5,147 bases of DNA, taken from contig JAENXP010000241.1 in NCBI GenBank assembly GCA_016649475.1, positions 1 to 5,147 of the forward strand, written 5' to 3'. A program made the position numbers and the translations under genes. The notes under the pieces were generated by a model. It made no database searches. It was not told where the DNA came from and worked only from the letters and a program-made list of their open reading frames with translations. This stretch comes from Burkholderiales bacterium. Its GTDB lineage: Bacteria; Pseudomonadota; Gammaproteobacteria; Burkholderiales; SG8-39. Shown here one piece after another: positions 1-5,147 of this stretch; the stretch's first letter is position 1; the number at the start of each line of letters is the position of its first letter.

Positions 1-854
1 ATGCGCAACGCTTCGGCAGGCCGGAACGCGGCTGGCGGCTGCGCCTGTACACCACCATTTTCGAGGCAGATACGCGCGCCGGCAAGCTGTTCGATCTGGT
101 GCTGCTCGCCTGCATCCTGCTGAGCGTCGTTGTGGTCATTCTAGACAGCGTCGAGAGCATTTCCCGGGATAACGCCGCGCTCTTCGACGCGCTCGAGTGG
201 ATGTTTACCATCCTGTTTTCGATCGAATACGCCGCCCGCCTGTCGTGCGTGCGGCAGCCGTTGCGCTACGCGACCAGCTTTTTCGGCGTGGTGGACCTGC
301 TCGCCGTGCTGCCGGCCTATCTGACCCTGCTCCTGCCCGGCGCGCACTACCTGCTCGACGTGCGCATCCTCAGGTTGCTGCGCATCTTCCGCATTCTCAA
401 GCTGGCCGCGTATGTAGGGGAATACCGCGCGTTAGGCACAGCGTTGACCGCCAGCAGGCGCAAGATATTCATCTTTTTGTCGGTGGTGCTGATGATCGCC
501 CTGCTCATGGGCACGCTGCTGTACGTCATCGAAGGTCCCGAACGCGGTTACACCAGCATCCCGGTCTCCGTGTACTGGGCGATCGTGACCATGACAACCG
601 TCGGCTACGGAGACATTACGCCGCAAACCGATTTCGGGCGCCTGATCGCCTCGGTGATGATGCTGCTCGGCTGGGGCATTCTTGCGGTACCTACGGGCAT
701 CGTCAGCGCCGAGATGACCGCGCGGCGCTTCGCCCAGCGCGAACCCACCACGCGCACCTGCCACGAATGTCTGAGCGAAGGACACGAGGCGCAGGCGCAG
801 TTCTGCAAGGACTGTGGCGCGAAGCTGCCGCCCTATCAGCGCGATCTGCCGTGA
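1..854 (+). CDS. Voltage-gated potassium channel with C-terminal zinc ribbon (5' end outside window)
   Basis: This is an inner-membrane, six-helix ion channel, probably potassium selective. The reading frame is open from the first complete codon (3-5) to the TGA at 852-854, giving 283 visible residues. No convincing start is visible. A GTG at 99 lies inside the first membrane helix and would cut it, so the true start is upstream, probably by only a few codons given usual family length. Numbering from codon 3-5, membrane segments fall near residues 31-49 (S1), 65-82 (S2), 92-112 (S3), 119-137 (S4), 154-178 (S5) and 212-238 (S6). S4 carries the voltage-sensor pattern of a basic residue every third position (R121, R124, R127, R130, K133). 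The selectivity filter TVGYGD is at residues 199-204 (597-614). After S6 comes a short tail with CHEC and CKDC (cysteines 253, 256, 268, 271), a small zinc-ribbon-like module. No cyclic-nucleotide or RCK domain is seen. The physiological role of such bacterial Kv channels is poorly known. Family assignment is firm. Confidence 0.93.
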   Translation, partial: AQRFGRPERGWRLRLYTTIFEADTRAGKLFDLVLLACILLSVVVVILDSVESISRDNAALFDALEWMFTILFSIEYAARLSCVRQPLRYATSFFGVVDLLAVLPAYLTLLLPGAHYLLDVRILRLLRIFRILKLAAYVGEYRALGTALTASRRKIFIFLSVVLMIALLMGTLLYVIEGPERGYTSIPVSVYWAIVTMTTVGYGDITPQTDFGRLIASVMMLLGWGILAVPTGIVSAEMTARRFAQREPTTRTCHECLSEGHEAQAQFCKDCGAKLPPYQRDLP

Positions 855-895
855 CCGACGCAGGGCTGGCACGCGTGTGATTCCGGGCGCAGCAT

Positions 896-910
896 AGCGC
901 GCCTCGCGCT
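896..910 (+). other. Short GC hairpin after the channel gene (weak terminator candidate)
   Basis: AGCGCG (896-901) pairs perfectly with CGCGCT (905-910) around a three-base loop, 41 bases after the channel stop codon. Only two T's follow, so it lacks the T tract of a standard intrinsic terminator. Its right arm ends on the first base of the -35 candidate. It may help separate the channel transcript from the downstream operon, or be chance in GC-rich DNA. Confidence 0.22.
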
Positions 911-938
911 TGACAGCCGCCAGTCGTGAAGTCAGTAT
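910..938 (+). promoter_or_regulatory. Candidate sigma-70 promoter for the lapA-tamA-tamB operon
   Basis: A perfect -35 hexamer TTGACA (910-915) is followed 17 bases later by CAGTAT (933-938), which matches three of six -10 consensus positions, including the important second and last. There is no extended -10 TG. The position, about 80 bases before the start of the LapA-family gene and inside the only intergenic gap, fits a promoter for the downstream operon. The weak -10 keeps confidence moderate. Confidence 0.4.
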
Positions 939-986
939 TGCCGATATCCAGCCGCATCTGCGCTGAATCACTTTTCCGCATTTTCC

Positions 987-1000
987 CGCGCCTCTGCGCG
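987..1000 (+). other. Small hairpin next to the ribosome binding site
   Basis: CGCGC (987-991) pairs perfectly with GCGCG (996-1000) around the loop CTCT. It ends two bases before the AAGGAAGG ribosome binding site, so if it forms in the leader RNA it could influence ribosome access. A five-pair stem of alternating G and C is also easy to get by chance in this composition. Confidence 0.2.
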
Positions 1001-1002
1001 CC

Positions 1003-1010
1003 AAGGAAGG
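1003..1010 (+). promoter_or_regulatory. Ribosome binding site of the LapA-family gene
   Basis: AAGGAAGG lies four bases before the ATG at 1015, and its AAGGA core is seven bases away. It is the strongest Shine-Dalgarno-like sequence next to any start in the window and fixes the start of the gene. It may set the translation level for the whole coupled operon. Confidence 0.8.
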
Positions 1011-1014
1011 CCAT

Positions 1015-1398
1015 ATGCAACTCGCAGTCATCGTCGCAATCGTACTTGCGGTCGCCGGCGTCTTGTTTGCGGTACAGAACAGCATACCCAGCACCGTGGT
1101 GTTTTTTTTGTGGCGCTTCGATGGTTCCCTCGGCGTAATCCTGCTGTTCGCGCTGGCGCTCGGCGCCTTGATCGTCGCCCTGCTATCCACGCCGGCGACC
1201 GTGCGCGCGAACTGGGTAATCCGCCGCCAGGGCAAGGAAATCGACAACCTGAAAACGGAAAACGCCGAGTTGCGGGCGCGTACGGCGTTAATGGAGCGCC
1301 AGCCAGCAACCCGCCAGGCAGCGGGCGGCCCGGTGGTACCCGATTTCATTGATGTCCAACCGGGATTCTCGGCGTACGATCCGGAAGCGAAAGTTTGA
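1015..1398 (+). CDS. LapA (DUF1049) family inner-membrane protein
   Basis: This 127-residue protein has two membrane helices, near residues 3-20 and 39-58. The short connecting segment carries the family pattern: FAVQN at 18-22, then VVFFLW at 28-33. The second helix is followed by a basic segment (R64, R70, R71) and a heptad-like stretch around 72-95 (KEIDNLKTENAELRAR) that probably forms a cytoplasmic coiled coil. This is the layout of the LapA domain (PF06305). In E. coli, LapA works with LapB (YciM) and FtsH in controlling LpxC and so lipopolysaccharide synthesis. A Gly/Pro-containing tail of about 30 residues makes it longer than E. coli LapA (about 102 residues). No LapB-like TPR gene is adjacent; instead it heads an operon with tamA and tamB, so whether it does the LapA job is unproven. 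I therefore give no symbol. The start is fixed by the strong ribosome binding site. A run of eight T's (1102-1109) encodes F30, F31 and part of L32. Confidence 0.88.
   Translation: MQLAVIVAIVLAVAGVLFAVQNSIPSTVVFFLWRFDGSLGVILLFALALGALIVALLSTPATVRANWVIRRQGKEIDNLKTENAELRARTALMERQPATRQAAGGPVVPDFIDVQPGFSAYDPEAKV
1383..1398 (+). promoter_or_regulatory. Weak ribosome binding site and TTGA stop/start overlap for tamA
   Basis: GGAAG (1383-1387) lies seven bases before the TTG at 1395. The upstream stop TGA (1396-1398) shares bases with this TTG, giving the overlap TTGA. The tamA frame is closed upstream by a TGA at 1350-1352, and no ATG, GTG or TTG occurs in frame between it and 1395. Later GTG and TTG codons lie within the signal peptide and would destroy it. 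TTG is therefore the best start, probably used by translational coupling. Confidence 0.65.
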
Positions 1399-3215
1399 CC
1401 TTAAGCAGGCTTCTATTCGGACAGGATCGCATAGCCGGATTTAGCGGGGCGGCGCAAGTACTCTCTGCAGCGGTCGCGGTATGCGCGCTTCTGGTGTTGC
1501 CTCCGGCTGCGCTTGCACAGGCGTCTGCTGCCCAGACGCAGGCTTTCAGCTACTCGGTGGAACTGGATGTTCCCGACCCATACCGCAAACTCCTGCAGGA
1601 CAACCTGGAAATCTACGCGTCGCGCGAAAATCCGCGCATGGACGCGGACCAGTTGCGTTTTCTGGTCGGAAGAACCCCGGACCAGATGCGCGCTCTCCTT
1701 GCCACCGAGGGCTACTACTCGCCGGTGATCGATTCGTCACTGCAACACAGACAAGGCGCCTGGATTGCGCGCTTCGTCATCACGCCCGGAGAACCCTCAC
1801 GCGTCGCGGCGGTGAATCTGGAGCTGCGCGGTTCCATCACGGAGGAGGAGCGTGCCGCCCGGCTCGCGCTCATGCGCGAGGGCTGGCCCTTGCGCGAGGG
1901 CATGGTATTTCGCCAGGCACAGTGGGAACTGGCCAAGCGCAACGCGCTGCAAGTGCTGTTAATTGAACGATATCCGGCAGCGAAAATCGCATCCAGCCGG
2001 GCGACAGTCGATCCACAGACCCGGAAAGCGAGCCTGCAGGTCGTTCTGGACAGCGGTCCGGCGTTCACCTTCGGCACGCTCGAGACCAGCGGCCTCGAGC
2101 GCTATCCGCACAGCATCGTCGAGCGCCTCAACGTCATCGAACCGGGCTCGGTGTACTCGCAGGCGAAACTGCTGCAATTCCAGGCGCGCCTGCAGGACAG
2201 CCACTATTTCACCGGCGCAACGGTCAGCGCGGACATCGACCCGGCAAGGCCCGAGCGCGTGCCGGTAAAGGTGCAGGTAGTGGAGTCGCAATCGCGCAAG
2301 CTGGGCTTCGGCGCGGGCGTGAGCACGGACACCGGCGCGCGCGGGCAGGTCGAGTACAAGGATCTCAATTTCATGGACCGGGCCTGGCGGCTGTCCACGC
2401 TGCTCAAGCTGGAGAGCAAGAAACAGTTGCTGAGCGGCGATATACAGCTGCCGCGCAATCCGAAGGGCTATACCGACAGCCTGAGCGCACTTACCGAACG
2501 CACCGACATTGAAGGGCAGAAGACGCACAAGTACAGCCTGGGTGCCAAACGTTCCCGTGTGAGCGGCAACGACGAGACGGCGTACAGCGCGCAGTTCCAG
2601 ACCGAGCGCGTGGTAGTCGCCGACGTGCCGGACCAGTCGAACCAGGCGCTGGTCGGCGGCTACGCCTGGACGCGGCGCAAGGTAGACAACCTGCTTTACC
2701 CCGCCGACGGATACCTGCTGAACGCCCAGGTCGGAGCCGCGGCCAAGGCGCTGCTGTCGGACCAGGATTTCGTGCGCACCTATGCCAAGGCGACTTACTA
2801 CCGCAGCGTGGGCAAGAACGGGGGGCTGATCCTGCGCGGTGAACTGGGCGTAACGCTGGCGCAAAGCCGCCAGGGCATTCCTTCGGATTTCCTGTTTCGC
2901 GCGGGCGGAGACAAATCGGTCAGGGGCTACGACTATGAGAGCCTCGGCGTGAAAAGCGGCGATGCCATCGTCGGCGGGCGCTATCTGGGCGTGGCGAGCG
3001 CCGAATACGTGCACTGGATCGCTCCGGCCTGGGGCGCAGCCGTGTTCTACGATGCGGGCAATGCGGCAGACGATCTGCACGATTTCAAGTTCGTGCAGGG
3101 CTACGGCGCCGGCGCGCGCTGGAAAAGCCCGGTCGGCTTACTCAAGATGGATCTTGCATACGGCCAGGAGACAAAGGAGACGCACATCCATTTCTCTGTG
3201 GGAATTTCCTTCTGA
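1395..3215 (+). CDS. tamA: TamA, outer-membrane Omp85-family translocation and assembly module subunit
   Basis: TamA is the outer-membrane half of the TamA-TamB module, which helps insert some outer-membrane proteins such as autotransporters and is linked to phospholipid transport. The 606-residue length is close to E. coli TamA (577). Residues 1-41 form a signal peptide: a hydrophobic core near 20-37, then a cleavage motif ALA (39-41) before Q42. Three POTRA domains follow, approximately 50-133, 134-222 and 223-300. The third begins at AFTFGTLETSG and contains the usual GSVYSQAKLLQFQARLQDSHYF pattern. Residues from about 301 to the end form the beta-barrel (Bac_surface_Ag/Omp85). It includes the hallmark VRGYDYES at 509-516 (the conserved loop-6 RGY), FYDAGNAA at 551-558, and a C-terminal phenylalanine after alternating polar/hydrophobic residues, as in a beta-signal recognised by BamA. 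The start is an unusual TTG overlapping the previous stop. BamA is excluded because only three POTRA domains are present and tamB follows immediately. Confidence 0.95.
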   Translation: MTLSRLLFGQDRIAGFSGAAQVLSAAVAVCALLVLPPAALAQASAAQTQAFSYSVELDVPDPYRKLLQDNLEIYASRENPRMDADQLRFLVGRTPDQMRALLATEGYYSPVIDSSLQHRQGAWIARFVITPGEPSRVAAVNLELRGSITEEERAARLALMREGWPLREGMVFRQAQWELAKRNALQVLLIERYPAAKIASSRATVDPQTRKASLQVVLDSGPAFTFGTLETSGLERYPHSIVERLNVIEPGSVYSQAKLLQFQARLQDSHYFTGATVSADIDPARPERVPVKVQVVESQSRKLGFGAGVSTDTGARGQVEYKDLNFMDRAWRLSTLLKLESKKQLLSGDIQLPRNPKGYTDSLSALTERTDIEGQKTHKYSLGAKRSRVSGNDETAYSAQFQTERVVVADVPDQSNQALVGGYAWTRRKVDNLLYPADGYLLNAQVGAAAKALLSDQDFVRTYAKATYYRSVGKNGGLILRGELGVTLAQSRQGIPSDFLFRAGGDKSVRGYDYESLGVKSGDAIVGGRYLGVASAEYVHWIAPAWGAAVFYDAGNAADDLHDFKFVQGYGAGARWKSPVGLLKMDLAYGQETKETHIHFSVGISF

Positions 3216-5147
3216 TGGTTCGTCCCTTCCCGGTAACGTGGCGCGGCGCGACGGCGGCCGGCGTATTTTTGCTGGCGTGCGCGGCGCTCGCGACAGTCTG
3301 GTTTGCCGGCACCGGGACGGCCCTGCGCTGGATCGCCTCGCGCGCCGTCGATGCAAGCGCGGGCCGGCTGGTGCTCGAGGACGTGCGCGGCTCAATCTAT
3401 GGAAGCATACGCATCGGGAGAGTCGCCTTCGAGGACGCGGACCTTCATATCGAGGGGCGCAGGCTCGCACTGGAGTGGTCGCCGCGCGAGCTGCTGTTCA
3501 CCCGAAACCTGCTGATACGCAGTATCGAACTACAGTCGCTCCTGGTGAGCACCGGTGCGCAGACCGGTGAACCGCAGCGGCTGCCGCAGACTCTGCGCCT
3601 GCCGCTGCGGGTGGAACTGCGCAACGCGAAAATAGACACCCTCGCGCTTGACATGAGCGGAAAGCGCCAGGAATTGCGCGCGCTCACGCTCAGCCTGGCG
3701 AATCCGGACGGGCAATTTCACGCTGTGGCGTCGGTCGATACGCCCTGGGGCAGGGGCGTGACCGAGCTTACGCTCGCCGATGCCGCGCCGTTTGCGTTAA
3801 AGGGTACTGCCGGGCTTGCCGGCGCGGTCGCGAACAAGGCGTACTCGGTGAATGCAAGACTGGACGGCACGCTCGCCGCCATCGGCGTATCGGCCACGGT
3901 TGCCGCGCACGATGCGACGGCCGAACTTCGCGCCGCGCTCACTCCGTTCGAGCAGATGCCGCTGCAGCAGGCCTCGCTGCGCATCGACGGCTTGGACGCA
4001 CGCAAATTCGATGCAGCGCTGCCGCGCACGGATATCGGCGCCGAGTTGACGCTGCGCGCGCAGGACGGGAGCAGCTTCGAGGGCGAACTGAAGTTGACCA
4101 ACGGCCTCGCAGGCACGATAGACGCGTCGCGCCTGCCCCTGCGCGAGGCACAGGCGAGTTTCGAGGGCGTACCGGAGGATCTCTCCCTGAAGGTCGTACG
4201 CCTGGGCCTCGGGGATGCCGGCCGGCTTGCAGGTAAAGGCAGCCTGCGCAAAGGCAAATTGGCCCTGACCATGGCGACCACGGCGCTGGACCTGCGCGGG
4301 GTCTACGCCACGCTGGCCGCAACCAGTCTGGCGGGCGCGCTCGAAATCGACGCGCAAGGCGCGACGCAGAATCTGCGCGCGGATATGCGCGAAGGCGCGT
4401 ATCGCGTGCGCATCGACGCCTCGCACCGCGACGATGCACTACAGGTGCGGGACGCGAAAGTTTCCGTCGGCGACAGCGAGTTGGCTCTGAGCGGGGCGAT
4501 TTCACTGGGGCGGCAACGCGAATTTCGCGCCGAGGGAAAACTAATCCGCTTCGATCCGTCTCGCCTGGGAGACTACCCCGCCGCGCTGATCAATGGCGTT
4601 TTTTCCGCGACCGGACGCTTGTCTGCGCGTCCCGAGGCGGCGCTGCAATTCTCCGTTGCCGACAGTTTCTACCGCGGTCATCGCCTGCAGGGCAGCGGCA
4701 GGGCGAATATTTCTGCGGAGCGCATCCGCGACAGCAGCATCGCGCTCGAGTTTGGCAGCAATCGCCTCTCGGCCGAAGGCGCATTCGGCGCGGCCGGTGA
4801 CAGCATGGACTGGCGGCTCGAAGCGCCGAAACTGGGCGAGATCGCAGCGGAAATCGGGGGACGTCTGAAAGCTTCGGGGAGGCTGGAGGGAACCATTGTG
4901 GAACCTTCGGGCACCTTCCAGGCCGAGGCGCGGGACATCGCATGGGCGGGCAAGCACAGCGCGGCGGAATTCACTGTCGAAGGAAAGATAGCCCAGGGCA
5001 TCGACGGGCCGCTGCAACTCACCGCCGCGCTGCGGGACTACCGCTCGCCCGCGCTGCGGATCGAGGCTGCGTCGGTCACGGCGAAGGGCCGGCGCAGCGA
5101 CCACGAGCTGAGCGTCGCGGCACGCAACGCAGCAATCGACCTGCGCG
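3215..5147 (+). CDS. tamB: TamB, inner-membrane-anchored periplasmic bridge (3' end outside window)
   Basis: TamB is anchored in the inner membrane and crosses the periplasm as a long beta-sheet groove reaching TamA. It is a member of the AsmA-like bridge proteins, with roles in outer-membrane protein assembly and phospholipid transport. The frame is open from the ATG at 3215 to the end of the window, giving 644 residues, about half of the family length of roughly 1,200-1,300. Residues 11-31 form one uncleaved hydrophobic anchor after a basic start. Then comes the conserved N-terminal block LVLEDVRGSIYGSIRIGRV (52-70), and after it a long run of alternating-residue beta strands with little helix. 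No cysteine is apparent after the anchor. The conserved C-terminal TamB domain (PF04357, DUF490) would lie downstream. The ATG shares its A with the tamA stop (TGATG), and only a poor GTGGGAA (3198-3204) precedes it, so translation is probably coupled to tamA. Identity rests on the N-terminal motif, fold pattern and position behind tamA. Confidence 0.93.
   Translation, partial: MVRPFPVTWRGATAAGVFLLACAALATVWFAGTGTALRWIASRAVDASAGRLVLEDVRGSIYGSIRIGRVAFEDADLHIEGRRLALEWSPRELLFTRNLLIRSIELQSLLVSTGAQTGEPQRLPQTLRLPLRVELRNAKIDTLALDMSGKRQELRALTLSLANPDGQFHAVASVDTPWGRGVTELTLADAAPFALKGTAGLAGAVANKAYSVNARLDGTLAAIGVSATVAAHDATAELRAALTPFEQMPLQQASLRIDGLDARKFDAALPRTDIGAELTLRAQDGSSFEGELKLTNGLAGTIDASRLPLREAQASFEGVPEDLSLKVVRLGLGDAGRLAGKGSLRKGKLALTMATTALDLRGVYATLAATSLAGALEIDAQGATQNLRADMREGAYRVRIDASHRDDALQVRDAKVSVGDSELALSGAISLGRQREFRAEGKLIRFDPSRLGDYPAALINGVFSATGRLSARPEAALQFSVADSFYRGHRLQGSGRANISAERIRDSSIALEFGSNRLSAEGAFGAAGDSMDWRLEAPKLGEIAAEIGGRLKASGRLEGTIVEPSGTFQAEARDIAWAGKHSAAEFTVEGKIAQGIDGPLQLTAALRDYRSPALRIEAASVTAKGRRSDHELSVAARNAAIDLR

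Noticed and set aside
1..3. ATG at the first base of the window as a gene start
   Set aside because: It is out of frame with the channel and its frame does not give a recognisable protein; the channel frame begins with the codon at 3-5 and continues from upstream.
197..880. Second + strand open frame (227 codons) overlapping the channel gene
   Set aside because: The alternative frame yields Arg/Ala/His-rich protein without family features, while the overlapping frame has all channel hallmarks.
432..1349. Long open frame on the - strand (305 codons) across the channel, the gap and the LapA-family gene
   Set aside because: It lies opposite two well-supported genes, has no recognisable domain, and its translation is Arg/Ala-rich as expected for the antisense frame of GC-rich coding DNA.
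1959..3080. Long open frame on the - strand (373 codons) inside tamA
   Set aside because: It is fully antisense to the strongly supported tamA, with low-complexity composition typical of a GC-rich shadow frame and no plausible leader.
3174..3179. AAGGAG inside the end of tamA as ribosome binding site for tamB
   Set aside because: It lies 35 bases before the tamB ATG, too far for a normal site, and there is no alternative start closer to it in the tamB frame.
3549..3572. Repeated ACCGGTG motif in tamB as a possible binding site
   Set aside because: Two short copies within coding sequence, explained by Thr-Gly codons in a GC-rich gene; no third copy or promoter context nearby.
3718..5104. Several - strand open frames opposite the 3' half of the window
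   Set aside because: The + strand here is a continuous TamB frame with the expected N-terminal anchor and beta-rich pattern; the opposite frames are shadows of it.

Overview
The window is a GC-rich, gene-dense stretch of a Gram-negative chromosome with all genes on the + strand. The pair tamA-tamB requires an outer membrane. The base composition, the zinc-ribbon-tailed voltage-gated channel and the overall protein style suggest a proteobacterium, most likely a betaproteobacterium. That taxonomic placement is an inference from protein style, not from a marker gene.

Layout. Positions 1-854 hold the nearly complete 3' part of a six-helix voltage-gated potassium channel whose start lies just upstream of the window. 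Positions 855-1014 are the only non-coding gap. It holds a small GC hairpin without a T tract, a perfect -35 hexamer with a weak -10 at a 17-base spacing, a second small hairpin, and a strong ribosome binding site. Positions 1015-1398 encode a small two-helix inner-membrane protein of the LapA (DUF1049) family. Positions 1395-3215 encode TamA, an Omp85-family outer-membrane barrel with three POTRA domains. Positions 3215-5147 encode the first 644 residues of TamB, which runs off the end of the window without a stop.

The last three genes look like one translationally coupled operon. The lapA-family stop overlaps the tamA start by three bases (TTGA), and the tamA stop overlaps the tamB start by one base (TGATG). 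TamA (outer membrane) and TamB (anchored in the inner membrane and spanning the periplasm) form the translocation and assembly module, which inserts certain outer-membrane proteins and is also implicated in moving phospholipid between the membranes. The LapA-like protein at the head of the operon is the less expected member and is the best lead in the window. The channel is probably a separate transcription unit with no evident functional tie.

I see no mobile element, CRISPR array, RNA gene or clearly novel system. The content is mostly ordinary envelope-biogenesis and ion-transport genes, and the findings are modest.
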